In this document: piece by piece, positions 20,662 through 32,342 of the stretch | Layout: every line of letters begins with the position of its first letter | Numbering within the stretch: position 1 is the first letter of the stretch | Source of the DNA: Adiantum capillus-veneris | Taxonomy: Eukaryota > Streptophyta > Polypodiopsida > Polypodiales > Pteridaceae | Direction: 5' to 3' | NCBI GenBank assembly: GCA_014529385.2 | Contig: CM043955.1 | Coordinates: 147,597,140-147,661,139, forward strand | Length of the DNA stretch: 64,000 bases | Notes under the pieces: model-generated | Told to the model about the DNA's origin: nothing | Databases searched by the model: none | Seen by the model: the letters and a program-made list of their open reading frames with translations, nothing else | Translations under genes and position numbers: made by a program

Positions 20662-21640
20662 TCAGTCCACAAAGGGGAGTAAGCCCAAAGCTTTGCAGAA
20701 AGCTTCAAGCTTCTCACGAGACAATGCCTTTGTGAAAAGATCTGCAAGGTTGTTCTGTGTTGGCACATAAGCCAAGCTGATCTCTCCTGCTGAGAGCCTC
20801 TCCCTGACATAGTGGTAATGCACCTCAATGTGCTTTGTGCGAGCATGAAAAACTGGGTTCCTCGCATGAACTGCCAATGCGCTCTGACTGTCAGTGTAGA
20901 TAGTGTTGGCAGTGTCATGTCCAACACCCAAATCAGCCATAAGGCGTCTGAGCCATACACACTCAACCGTAGCTGTGAAGACTGCCCTGTACTCAGCCTC
21001 ACAACTCGAAGTGGCCACAGTAGGTTGCTTCTTGCTCAACCATGATATACATGAACTGCCAAGCATGAAACAAAAACCACTTGTGGACACTCGTGTGTCA
21101 AAACAACCAACCCAATCTGAGTCCGAAAAAGCATGTAAGTCTGGCGGCAATGATCCCCCCCTTGGGATAAAACAAGCCAAGATGTAAAGTGCCACTAAGG
21201 TAGCGGAAAATCCTCTTGACAGTCTGCCAATGCTTAGTCCCTGGGCTATGCATAAATCTGTTGACCCTATGAGACTGCAAACTGAATATCCGGCCTCGTG
21301 TTGCATACATAAATGAGGCAACCAATAGCAGTTTGGTAAAGAGTGACATCAGCAGGATCGCCAGCATCATGTAGACTCAACTTCAAACCTGTTTCCATGG
21401 GAGTGGCAATAGGTTTGCAATCCTCAAGTCCAAACTTACATAGCAATGTCTCTATGTAACTTTTCTGACACAAGGCAATACCACCATCACACTGCTTAAA
21501 CTGCATACCCAAGTAATGATGCAATAGCCCCAAATCTTTCATCTTGAAAGTAGCATTCAAATCAGCCTTAAATTAAGCAATATGTCTCTCATTTGGTCCA
21601 GTGATTAGCAAATCATCAACATAAAGAACCACAACGAGAA
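20662..21640 (-). pseudogene. Copia 1 reverse transcriptase C-terminus and RNase H
   Basis: The YVDDLLIT catalytic motif is readable near 21605-21630. A DLGLLHHYLGMQF segment (about 21535-21500) and RPDIQFAVS (about 21270) follow, then the RNase H with SDSDWVGCFDTRVSTSG, SCEAEYRAVF and YTDSQSALAV. Frame changes occur near 21560 and 21270. It ends at the stop at 20662. Confidence 0.85.
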
Positions 21641-22443
21641 ATACATCATCCTCACGCTTTACATACAATGTGCTTTCTGTTGGACTGTTACGAAAGCCTC
21701 GTTTAACCAAATGAGTGTCAGCTTTCTCATACCAAGCATGGAGATTGCTTCAACCCATACAAAGCCTTCTTACATCTGCACACTTTGTCCTCTTGTCCTT
21801 TTATGACAAAACCGCGAGGCTGCGTTACATAAACTTCCTCAAATATGTCACCATTCAAGAAAGCAGTAACAATGTCTGATTGATGTACATCCCAACCAAA
21901 ATGAAATGCCAATGCACATAGAAAACGCAGAGTAGTCATACAACAAGTGGGAGAAAAAGTCTCTTCATAATCTATGCCTTTTTGCTGTGCATAACCCTTT
22001 GCAACAAGTCGAGCTTTATGGCGATCAATCTCACCATCCGGCTTGTGTTTCAACTTGTAAACCCACTTCGTAACAATGGCCTTTTTGCCAGGAGGCAAAT
22101 CACATAAAGTCCATGTGTCATTTTCTATAAGTGCATCATATTCTGATTGCATGGCAGCCATCCAATTTTTTGAATTCTGTGCTTCATCAAAAGACAGAGG
22201 CTCCTCAACATCATGTAAACTAGACACAGCCAAAGCATAACAAGCTAATGCATAAGATGCATGGCGAGAGCCTAAACGAGTACGACTAGACAAAGGTGCA
22301 TCCAATTTACTGTCACGCAAAGTGTGCACCAGCCATTTTGGCATACCTCTAGCCTGCTCATTTTCAGCCCTTTCCTCATCAAGTACATCATGTACATCTG
22401 CATCAGTAATAGGCTGATCCAGCACATTTTCAGAAACCCCCAT
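21641..22443 (-). pseudogene. Copia 1 reverse transcriptase N-terminal part
   Basis: The frame contains the copia RT opening (NWMAAMQSEYDALIEN, TWTLCDLPPGKK), KWVYKLKHKPDGEIDRHKAR, LVAKGYAQQKGIDYEETFSP, and ALYGLKQSP near 21735. After this it shifts frame. A stop near 22443 separates it from the integrase frame. Confidence 0.85.
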
Positions 22444-22446
22444 AGG

Positions 22447-23480
22447 CTATACATTTGCCTCATTGGAACTTACATTCGTATTTCCACCACTGAAAAGAGG
22501 CAACAAAGTGTCATAAATGTCCTGTGAGCTTACATTACTGTCTCTAGTACATGACAGCAAGGGCTGAACAGAATCTTCCACAAACACTACATCCCGAGAA
22601 ACCAGAATACGTTTTGTTTGCGGATGATACAACCTGTAACCTTTGCTTTCAGCGCTATAACCAACAAAAACACATTTGACAGCCTTATCATCCAATTTTC
22701 TGCGCTGCACTTGTGGCACCAAAGCATATGCCAAACAATCAAAAACACGCATGTGCTCAATAGAAGGCTTTCTATCATGCCATGCTTCATATGGAGTAAT
22801 AGACTGCAAAGCTTTCGTAGGACACTGTTTAGTACATAAGTGGCACACATGATGGCCTTAAGCCAAAAAGAATGCGGTAAAGCTTGACTTTTGACCATAC
22901 ATCGTGCCATTTCTGTCAATGACCTGTTTTTCCTCTCAGCAACACCATTTTGCTGAGGTGTATAAGGCACTGTACATTGGTGTTTTATCCCACGACTAGC
23001 CAGAAATGCATTAAATTCATGAGACATATACTCCCCCCCTCGATCGGAACGGAGGGTGCCCATAGTACATTTCGAGACATTTTCATCCAGAGCCAGAAAT
23101 TGTCTGAAGCACATAAAAACTTCGGACTTCGCTTTAAGCGGAAATACCCATGCATGCCTAGAGTAATCATCAATGACAGTCACGAAGTACAAGTAATTGC
23201 CCAAGGACGGAGTTTGCATGGGCCCACAAACATCACTATGCACAAGCTGCAACCTGCATGTGGCCCAAACTGAACCATCCTTTGGAAATTTAGAACGCTG
23301 CATCTTACCCAAAATACAACCTTCACAAACATGTTTGACAGGTGCTTCAAGAGGCGGCAAAGAAGCAACCATATCAGATTTCTAAAAACGCAACAAACTC
23401 GCAAAATTCAGATGACCAAAACGTGCATGCCAAAGTTTTGCATCTGAAATAGCCCTTGAATCTGCAACAGCATTTGCAAA
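22447..23480 (-). pseudogene. Copia 1 integrase
   Basis: Contains the pre-integrase segment (LWHARFGHLNFASLL, about 23430), the HHCC-like CEGCILGKM, and the DDE core: VHSDVCGPMQ (first Asp), LRSDRGGEY (second Asp) and PQQNGVAERKN (Glu). A frameshift near 22840 moves into the frame with PYEAWHDRKPSIEHMRVFD and KCVFVGYSAESKGYRL. The domain is complete but disrupted. Confidence 0.85.
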
Positions 23481-23548
23481 ATTTTATCCACGCTTGTCAT
23501 ACAAAGTGAGCTTATACAGCCCACGGCACAAAAGCCCAGATGCAACAA

Positions 23549-24635
23549 TTTAATCACCAAAACTGAAAGCATCATGGACAGTAGGATTGTAAGTGCACTC
23601 TGCGCTAAAAGCCCATTCTGCATCAACATCAGCATTACAGTCTCCTTTCACAGAAGACTCAACAATGGCTGCATTTGTAGTGGAACCAGCATTTGCAGTG
23701 GAAGCACCCTCTTTCTTCTTAGCCTCTTTGGCCTTCAACTTAGGACACGACTTGATCAAGTGATCATTAGCTTTACAATAATGGCAATGCATCTTCTTTT
23801 TGCCCTTATCACCAGAATTTCCAGACAAAGTGCTGCCAGCAGAAGCATTAGGAACAGAATTTTTGCCACTCGCAGCAGAACCATAAGAAGTGACTGCATT
23901 GTTGTTACCACCCTTTCTTTGAGAAGCAATAAAAGCTTGTTCAATTGCACGCTATCTAGTCCTGTTTTTTCTGGAAAGTGACTCTTGTAACAGCAATGTG
24001 CATAATGCATCAAACTTGACAACTTCTGGATTTCCTTGGGTCATAAGTCTCCAAGTACTAGCAAAAGTCTAGTAAGAATCTGGTAAGGCATCAAGAACAG
24101 TCTGCACAAGGGAACTGTCTGAAATAACTTCACCTGCAGAAATAAGTTGCTCATTGATATCATTGACACTAGCAAGGAAATTTTCCATATCATCTTCCTC
24201 ATGCATAATCTTCGACTCCAGCTCTTTACGCAGCAAAGCAATTTTAGCCTCATTGCGGCTTGCATAAAGACCTGCTAGAATATCCCAAGCCTGTTTTGCA
24301 GATTTTGTTGAACGGATGTGAGGAACAATGGTGCGCTTCACAGACAACGCAATCAATGCATGAGCCTGTGCATCCTTAACATCCCAATGAGCTTGTTCTG
24401 CCGTAGGCAAAACAACTCTAACAGCTGCAATCCTTGCAGCAAGACCTGCAACATCCTCAACATCGCCTACATCCTCAGAACCAGGACGTACATCAATGCC
24501 CTGCACAATGTTCCAGACACCCTTTGACCCAAGAACATGCTGCATCATATAAGCCCACATAGGGTAGTTGTCCCCATCCAACCTGTCCTCAGCAGCAAAC
24601 ATCTTGAACACATCTGTGTTGTTGTTGTCAGCCAT
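23549..24635 (-). pseudogene. Copia 1 gag, protease motif apparently missing
   Basis: From ATG 24635 (MADNNNTDVFKMF) the frame has the UBN2/gag pattern (YPMWAYMMQHVL, SAKQAWDILAGLY, ALLRKELESKIM). It stops at 24069 and continues past a second stop into a zinc knuckle, CHYCKANDHLIKSC (about 23790-23750). Between the knuckle and the pre-integrase segment I find no D-S-G-A protease motif, which suggests an internal deletion. Confidence 0.8.
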
Positions 24636-24980
24636 GGTAAATGCTGCACCTGATGTGAAAACTGCCTGAAAATAGGAGAAACAAAGCGGGAACAACCTGT
24701 GCTATGTAGCACAAACCGTAGAAGACTATAAGGCACCTGTTATGCAGAAAACGGCACTAACAGAAATTCTGCACAAAATGACGAAATAGCATGTGCAGTA
24801 CTGCCTGTAGTGGAAACGGAGGCCGAAATGAGCCCAAATCAAAATTCTGAGCAGACCGAGCTCTTCGAGTTCTCCCAAAATACTTGTCGACTTGCGAACG
24901 CTTTCCAAAGCTCACTGAAATCAGAGAAAGTGAGCAAGCGTTTGCTGGAGCAGCTGGCGACTAAGCCCGAGAGGACGTGA

Positions 24981-24995
24981 CCTGCTCTGATACCA
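24981..24995 (-). promoter_or_regulatory. Copia 1 primer-binding site
   Basis: Minus strand TGGTATCAGAGCAGG, initiator tRNA-Met type, two bases inside the 5' LTR (which begins at 24998). Confidence 0.85.
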
Positions 24996-24997
24996 AT

Positions 24998-25029
24998 TGT
25001 TGGAATTAGGGTTGCAGAAAAACACACAC
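24998..25029 (-). repeat. Copia 1 5' LTR, left piece
   Basis: 32 bp, TGTTGGAATTAGGGTTGC and following, ending in the CACAC that was duplicated by the gypsy 1 insertion. Confidence 0.9.
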
Positions 25030-26619
25030 TGTCATAATAATCAATATCTAATTCTCCTAAATGATTTTCTCATATTAAACTGATCATTTAATGTGGGGAA
25101 GTGCCAAGGGAGAAAAAGCTAGAATATTGGTTAAGTTAGCAGACCGGCCACAGTAGGGATCCAAAGGAGGGAAAATAGGGATCCAAAGGGGGGGCCATCT
25201 GCAAAAGAGCCATGTGAAACAACGGGCTAAAAAGACCCTAAGGTTCAGCCCATTAAGACTTCCAAAATGCTAAGGTTCCAAAATTTAAAGGTTGTGTCCA
25301 AAGGTCAACCTTAGGGAAAATTGGATGCTTAGTGTGTGCCCAAAAGGTCTTTCTACATCCCTACATGGGAGGGGGCGAGCCCCAAAGCTAGGGGATGAGA
25401 GAGAAAGCCACACACACACACACAGGCTCCCTTTACACAAAGGGAATGAGGGACACATGTCAGCTCCCTAGGCCAGATGCCCACAAGGTATGCCCAATTC
25501 CTATTGGAAGACCCTTGAAGTGGACCAATGAGAATTAGGCTAGAGTAAATCTAGTTTAATTAATTTAAAAACATTTAATAAAAGAAACCAATAAGAATTA
25601 AGTGTCCTAGAAGACTATTGGGCAGTCTCCCAAGGGGTCCAATGAGCATTCAGGAGCCCCATGGCTTGCCTGATTCCTATTGGCCAGGAGGCAAAGGGGT
25701 CCAATGAGAGTTTAGTTTAATTATTTAATTATCTAAAGCTCTCACAAAAGGGGAAAGGGGGACACATGTCAGAAGGCTATCACTTATGCTGCTTAATCCC
25801 TATTGGCTTGACCTGGGGAGGTCCAATGAGGCAAAAGCCAGACTAACTTAGCAGCTAGGGCTCGCCCAAGAGAGAGAGGGGGCTGATTTTTGCTTGGCAT
25901 TGACACTCACACTCTCACACTTGACCATGTGTGAAGGGAAAATACTCTATCTCCTCCCAAGCTTTAATGGAGAGCTCATCACCTACTCCAAGCTTGTGAG
26001 ATAGAAGCCTACATCAACACTCTCTTGGCATGTGGATGCAAATCCAACCAAGAGCCAAGCTTCAATGCATGCTCATCTTCTCTACCAAGCTAATTACTAA
26101 GCTAAGCTATGCTAATATGAGTGATTATGTGAGGAGATGTACTTCTTTCTCGTAAGATACTTCTTTTTCCTCCCAATCTACTCTCATACCCTGCTAGCTC
26201 TCACCATCTTCGAAGGTGTGTGAGGTCTTGGGTCTGAGAACGGGGATAATTCAAGTTGTGTTTGATTAAGTGTTTTGCTTGGTGTATGAAGCTTCCATCT
26301 TCATTGCACTAGCTAGTCTTGAAGGAACACAAAGAATTGTATTGTACAATGTCTCTCTTGATGGGAGAAACCATAATACAAAGCCTTTTGGAGGGGGGAC
26401 CGGCTCCATGCAAATCCGGTCCTCAACTGTTGTCAATAGCTTAATTGCTCTCTCTTTTGAAAGTATTGTCGATGCTATCTAACTAGGTGTTATGCTTTTT
26501 GTTGCTCTCTCCACCCAAGCACTCTTGTAATTCTCATTAGGAATCTATTCTAATGAAATGCCCACTATGTTCATGCTAATTTCCGCTACAAATAAGATTT
26601 TAGGCCATTAAATGTTACA
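25030..26619 (+). repeat. Gypsy 1 5' LTR
   Basis: 1590 bp, TGTCATAATAATC to AAATGTTACA. It carries four units (25501-25532, 25614-25646, 25676-25710, 25799-25830), each pairing CTATTGG with a CCAATGAG about 20 bases later. GGACACATGTCAG occurs twice. A GAGAGAGAGGGGGCTG tract follows near 25870. The 70-codon frame at 26270 is discussed under rejected items. Confidence 0.95.
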
Positions 26620-26620
26620 T

Positions 26621-26638
26621 TGGTATCAGAGCTCAAGG
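26621..26638 (+). promoter_or_regulatory. Gypsy 1 primer-binding site
   Basis: TGGTATCAGAGCTCAAGG, one base after the 5' LTR; complementary-type sequence for initiator tRNA-Met. Confidence 0.9.
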
Positions 26639-27036
26639 TTTCTCTTTTCTTGCTCAAGAAGGGAGGTCCTCAAGCTAGCTACAAATGGTTGGTATTATTA
26701 ATTGCCTGTGAGTAAGTAGAATAGGGATTTTTCAGCCTTTCAGTGCGCCTGCCTTTGTGCAGTTAACGGGGCATCACCGTCGAGAGCTATGGTCTTAATA
26801 GTGGAGTCCTACGGGGCTTGCCTACGGCTTAACCACTATTGAGCTATTAGAAGCTTGACAGGAGCCGGTGCTGTTTTGGTGTCGAAAGACCCTCTCTTCT
26901 ATTCCTTGCAATTAATGGTATTCGAGCCACGGGTACAGTAGCTTGAGTGCTTTTTCTAAAGGGGTAAAGAGGAGTAGCAACTAGGGCTTGAAGTGCCAAA
27001 GTACACCTAAAAAGTTTACACCTAAAAGTTGTTAGA

Positions 27037-29529
27037 ATGGCTGACAATATTAAAGAGAGTGAAATTAATGTTGATAACTTTGATTTTGCTCATGAGCAAG
27101 CTACTAATGATGCTTCAATGCTTGTTAATTATCTTGTTTCTAGGCTTCAACAAGCCATGGGCAATCCATCTCTCCAAAGTGAAGTGCAACGGCAGCTCCG
27201 TGCTCACGGGATTCTCCAAGTTCATCACCATGACGAGAGAACACCTAGGAAGCCTCCTTGTGAGACTACCAAAAGAGGTCTCTCTCCGATTCGGGAAGAA
27301 GAAGAGAATCCATATGAAGGGCTCAAGAACTTACTTCTTGATGATGCATCTCCTTCCCAAAGGAGAACTCAAGAGCCTCCACCGAAGGAACGAGAAAGAA
27401 GCGAGTCTCCCGCCACCTCGGCGGAGATGGCTCCACGAAGACGGCGGGCTAAACGCTCTCCATCACCACCAAAGCGGAGAAGACCCTCACACTCTTCTCC
27501 ACGCCATAATTCAAAGAGGGATGATAAAAAGCAAGAGAAGAAAAAGGCGAGAAAGAGGACACCCTCTTCTCCATCTTCTTCATCCTCTTCCTCTTATGAA
27601 AGCTATGGTGAAGACGACAAAGATCAAGACAAGAAAAAGGCGAGAAAGAGGTCACCCTCTTCTCCACCTTCTTCAAATTCTTCATCTTCTGAAGAAAGTG
27701 ATGGTGCAACTTTTGAACCATCAAAAAGAAGAGGACATAGGAAATCCTATGCCGCATGGAAGAGGTCGTCCAAGCTGAAGAAATTCAAAGAGGGAGGGAA
27801 GAGCATCTCTTTCCTTACCTATGATGGCACCTTCGGTGCTACAGACAAAGTTTTGGCCTTTATCCAGCAATTCGATGCGGCGTTTGGAGATGAGGGCTTC
27901 ACGGAGTCCTCTAAGCTACGCCATGTAGCTATGCACTTTCAAAAGTCCGCCAGACAATGGTGGTCTAGCCTACGAGCCAACAGTGAAGCTCCACGAACAT
28001 GGAAGGCTTTAAGAGCTTCCATTATGAAGCAGTTTTTGGCCACCGATGCCAAAGACAAAGTACTCACCGAATGGCGAAGCTTAAAGCTCTCTCCCAATGA
28101 ATCCATCCACAAATATGTAGACAAGTTTTGGGACCTACAACTCAAAGCCACTGTCTTCAAAAAGTTGGATTTTGGAGAGCAAAAGCAACAATTTTGTGCG
28201 GGCTTAACCGAAGAAATGGCGGAGTATGTCAACTCCCAAAGGCCACGTACCATATCGGCGGTAATACACCATACTATGGTGGCCTCGCGAATCAATTTCC
28301 AAACGGGGGGTAAAAGAAATAATAAGCCCCCGGAAAACAAAGGTTCCAATGAGCCTAAGGGGAAGGACAATGTCCAAAAGTCTCCTAAGGGCAATTCCAA
28401 CAAAGCTAAAGAGAAGGGAGTTTACAAAGGAAAGAATAAACTCTCTCCTGAAGAGCTTGAGCGTTATCGTAAAGATAACCGGTGTTTCAAGTGCGGCGAA
28501 CAAGGGCATGCGTACCGCGCTTGTCCCCAAAAGAACAACCGCCAAGATCCTCCTAGAGCTTCTTTGGTTGAAATCCAAGAGGAGGAGATTCACCAAACTC
28601 GCCACAAAGGATCTCCTCTATGCCATGCTTGGGGAAAGGTAAGAGAACATGATGCTTTTATTCTCTTTGACCCTGGTTCTACTCACAATTTCATATCTAT
28701 GGAGTTAGCCACCAAGCTAGGCATACAATCCTACGAGATGGGAGATATCCTACCCGCAGACAGTGCCTTCAAGGGGCAAGAAGCTTCAGTCACTCCCTTA
28801 ATCGGGAAATTGAGGCTTCATGTCCAAGGCTATGTGGACAAAGAGGATTTCTTTATCTCTCCTCTCAAGCATGAGGATGTAATCCTAGGGGCACCATGGT
28901 TTGACCGTCTGGCTGCCCATGTTAAATTTCCTGAAAGGAGAATCTCCTTTAAGTTCAGGGAAAAGGACATGTATATAGATGCTAGGGAGATGGGTAACAC
29001 CATCCCCATTGTACATACACCAGCTTTCAACAAGTCAATAAAGAGCTCTATTTCCGTGTACATGATTTTTGTTAAAGATTCTCAAAATGAACCTAATGCT
29101 TTAGCAAAAGAAAATAAAAGCAACCAAAAGGAATTAGAGTTATCCAATTTTCTCAAGGGGTTTCAAGATGTCTTTATTGACGACATCCCTTCTGAGCTAC
29201 CTCCTAAACGAGGTAATGACGACCATGCAATTGAACTTCTTCCAGGAAGTTCACCGCCTAACAAACCTCCTTATAGAGTTTCTCAAGCTCAACAAGAGGA
29301 GATTATGCGGCAAGTGCATGAGTTAATTGAGAAGGGCATGGTTAGGCCTAGCTCATCTCCATTTTGCTCACATGTGCTATTAGTGCAAAAGAAAGACGGC
29401 ACATATCGTATGTGTGTCGACTATAGAGCACTAAATAGGATCACTATCAAGAATAGGTTTCCCGTTCCACGGGTAGAAGACCTATTGATAAGCTACAAGG
29501 ATCGACCTACTTCAGTAGGATTGACCTAA
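27037..29529 (+). CDS. Gypsy 1 gag-protease-RT N-terminus (open, then frameshifted)
   Basis: 830 codons from ATG (MADNIKESEINV). Residues about 110-245 are a basic, Ser-rich region with repeated KRxPSSPSSS-type blocks, resembling SR proteins. Residues about 285-425 are the capsid (HVAMHFQKSARQWWSSL, LTEWRSLKLSPNESIHKYV). The knuckle CFKCGEQGHAYRAC (483-496) is a perfect CX2CX4HX4C. The protease motif is LFDPGSTHNFIS (Asp at 545); position 2 is Pro where most have Ser or Thr. The RT begins at MVRPSSSPFCSHVLLVQ (768) and VDYRALNRI. A one-base loss near 29483-29488, after VEDL, leads to a stop at 29529. RT then continues in the frame ending at 31985. Confidence 0.93.
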   Translation: MADNIKESEINVDNFDFAHEQATNDASMLVNYLVSRLQQAMGNPSLQSEVQRQLRAHGILQVHHHDERTPRKPPCETTKRGLSPIREEEENPYEGLKNLLLDDASPSQRRTQEPPPKERERSESPATSAEMAPRRRRAKRSPSPPKRRRPSHSSPRHNSKRDDKKQEKKKARKRTPSSPSSSSSSSYESYGEDDKDQDKKKARKRSPSSPPSSNSSSSEESDGATFEPSKRRGHRKSYAAWKRSSKLKKFKEGGKSISFLTYDGTFGATDKVLAFIQQFDAAFGDEGFTESSKLRHVAMHFQKSARQWWSSLRANSEAPRTWKALRASIMKQFLATDAKDKVLTEWRSLKLSPNESIHKYVDKFWDLQLKATVFKKLDFGEQKQQFCAGLTEEMAEYVNSQRPRTISAVIHHTMVASRINFQTGGKRNNKPPENKGSNEPKGKDNVQKSPKGNSNKAKEKGVYKGKNKLSPEELERYRKDNRCFKCGEQGHAYRACPQKNNRQDPPRASLVEIQEEEIHQTRHKGSPLCHAWGKVREHDAFILFDPGSTHNFISMELATKLGIQSYEMGDILPADSAFKGQEASVTPLIGKLRLHVQGYVDKEDFFISPLKHEDVILGAPWFDRLAAHVKFPERRISFKFREKDMYIDAREMGNTIPIVHTPAFNKSIKSSISVYMIFVKDSQNEPNALAKENKSNQKELELSNFLKGFQDVFIDDIPSELPPKRGNDDHAIELLPGSSPPNKPPYRVSQAQQEEIMRQVHELIEKGMVRPSSSPFCSHVLLVQKKDGTYRMCVDYRALNRITIKNRFPVPRVEDLLISYKDRPTSVGLT

Positions 29530-31985
29530 AAAGTGGCTATCATCAAATAAGGATAGTTGATCAAGACATTGTAAAGACCGCATTTCGTACTACATTTGGT
29601 CTTTACGAATACATTGTCATGCCTTTTGGCTTGACTAATGCACCAGCCACATTTAACCGCTTGATGGAGAAGCTGTTCAGACCTCATCGAACCTTCACTG
29701 GAGTGTTCTTTGATGATATTATCATCTACTCTAATTCATTAGAGGAACACAAGCAACACCTCCAGGTAATATTTCAAGTTTTAAGAGAGAATAAACTTTA
29801 TGTTAATCGAAAGAAAAGTGAATTTTTCTTGCAAGAGATTCAATATTTAGGTCACATTATCTCTCAAGATGGAATCCAAATGGATCCATGCAAGTTAGAG
29901 GTAATAAAAGGATGGCCTAAACCAAGGAATCTTCATGAACTAAGAAGCTTTATAGGTATGTGTGCATACTATAGACGCTTCATAGAAAAGTTCTCACAAA
30001 TTGCGGGACCATTACATGACCTAACAAAGAAAAATGTTAGGTATACGTGGTCTGCTAAGGAGAACAATGCTTTCGAAAAGCTTAAAGAAAAGCTTATCTC
30101 TCAACCTGTGCTTACACTACCGGATCTCTCAAAACCATTTGAGGTCCAATGTGATGCTTGTGGTGATTGCCTTGGGGCTGTTTTGCTCCAAGAAGGGCAC
30201 ACCATAGGCTATGAGAGTCGAAGGCTCGACCCTGTTGAGCAAGCTCTAGGCATATACGAAAAAGAACTCCTTGCAGTTCTACATGCCTTAGACTCATGGA
30301 AGCACTATTTATTGGGGACTCCTTTCATTCTGCGAACGGATCACCAAAGTCTTAAGTACTTCATGACGCAGACCAAGCTCTCCGACAAACAAATGAGGTG
30401 GGCAAATTTCCTTTCGCAATTTCATTTTCATATTGCTCACATTGCTGGCAAGCATAATCAAGTAGCCGATGCACTCTCAAGACGACCGAGAGTGAATGCG
30501 GTTTCCATAGCAACTCACAATGATCTATCTTCAATGATAGATGAGTATGCTATTGATCCCGATTTTAGAGATGTGATTTCAGCCCTTGCATTAGGGAAGA
30601 AAGAAGAACCATTTACTTTACAAGATGGTTATCTTCTCTATGGCAATAGACTATGCGTTACTAACTCACTACGTGAGAAAGTAATGTATGAATCTCATGC
30701 TCCCCCATATGCGGGGCATAGAGGGATTCAGTCTACCCTAAAGGGAATTGAAACATATTTCTATTGGCCTACCATGAAAGTGAACATACATGAGTATGTT
30801 TCCAAATGTGTGGTATGTCAAAAGACAAAATTTGATAGAGGGAAGCAACTTGGATTGCTTCAACCCTTGCCAATCCCTAATTCACCGTGGGAGAGCATAT
30901 CCATGGATTTTATCTTTGGATTGCCTAAGTCTATCCATGGGAATACGGGAATATGGACGATAGTAGACAGGTTCAGTAAACAAACTCATTTTATACCTGT
31001 CAAAAAGACTATCAAAGCCCATCAAATGGCAACCCTCTTCATTTCACAAATTTTCAAGTACCATCGCTTGCCAATGTCCATAGTGTCGGATAGAGATCCT
31101 AGAATGACCAGTAATTTCTGGAAGGGTCTCTTTGAGAATTTAGGAACAAGGCTAAACTTCTCTTCGGCCTATCATCCACAAACTGATGGCCAAAGTGAAA
31201 TAGCTAACCTAACTATTCTCGATCTACTAAAAGCCTATGTAACGGAAGTAGATCAAAGATCCCAATGGGAGAAGTACTTACCCTTAGTAGAGTATACTTA
31301 CAATAACACTGTACATACTTCTACAGGAAAAGCACCTTTCGAGGTAATTGAGGGAAGATCAAAAAGTCCCTTGCTACTTAAGGTACATGGGAAGATCTTC
31401 GTTGCAGATGAGTATAGCCGAGACCTACAAGAATCTTTCCAAAAGATTAAGGATGCTATCTCTATCTCACAGCAAAGGCAAAAGGCTGCTGCTGACAAGC
31501 ACAGAAGAGCCCAAGCCTTTAAAGAAAATGATTGGGTCTTGTTAAAATTTCCCAAGGCTCGATTAAGGCACACGACGGGCAAGAATCCTACGGGCCACCA
31601 AAAGTACTATGCTAAACTAGCAAAAAGGTACTATGGTCCCTTCCAGATTCTTAGGCCAATCAATGAGATGGCCTATCAACTTAAGTTGCCCAATCATTGG
31701 CTCATACACAATGCTTTTCATGTGAGCCTCTTGAAGCCTTACAAAGGAGAGCCACCTCAAGAACCAACTATTGAAGACCCACCGGAGATCGAGGACCACG
31801 AGGAGGTGCTGCAGCCCGAGTCCATTCTCCGACATGAAGACAAGGTATTAAGAGGCGGTAAGACTATCCGACGATATCTTATTAAGTTTAAGAATTATCC
31901 TTTTGAAGATGCTAGATGGATGCAAGGCATACAATTAAAGGATAACCTAAACCTTGTCAATGCTTACAATGCTTCCCAAGAGTAA
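29500..31985 (+). CDS. Gypsy 1 RT-RNase H-integrase-chromodomain (downstream of the frameshift)
   Basis: The RT frame is readable from just after the frameshift; the first ATG is at 29619 (MPFGLTNAPATF). FFDDIIIYS holds the catalytic Asp pair (residues 32-33 from that ATG). RNase H follows (VQCDACGDCLGAVL, YEKELLAVLHAL, LRTDHQSLKYF). The integrase has an HHCC finger ending CVVCQKTK, and DDE residues at 430 (SMDFIFG), 491 (SDRDPRM) and 527 (DGQSEIA), with the standard 35-residue D-E spacing. The C-terminal YLIKFKNYPFEDARWM (about 759-774) resembles a chromodomain, which places it with the chromoviruses. Separate translation of this part is unlikely; it is the tail of a broken polyprotein. Confidence 0.93.
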
Positions 31986-32342
31986 GCAAATGTACAAAAT
32001 GTTAAAAATGAACAAAAATTTTTGTCTTATAAGACTCTCTTTTTCTTTATTTGTGCACAAAAATGAAGTAGTATGCATGCTTAGATCAAGTTTGCGGAGA
32101 CGACGTCTCCCGAACACCAAGTAGAGCTTGTCACTCTACTATGGAAGACTGATAGGACTAATGTGCAGACATGCTTGCGGCAGCCTCAGGCTCTCAAGCG
32201 CCAAATGGACTAGTCATCCATTATGGAATGATGTCGTAGGGTAACATAGGGATCCTCTACCCGCTAAGAAAAGGACTCATGCATATGCTTTATCTTCTCT
32301 ACACCATAGTCGAGGACGACTATGATTTCAAGAGAGAGGTAA

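Noticed and set aside
26270-26482. 70-codon frame in the gypsy 1 5' LTR, repeated identically at 33583-33795
   Set aside because: The identity is explained by LTR homology of a young element. The frame is broken in the gypsy 2 LTRs, and it has no recognisable domain.
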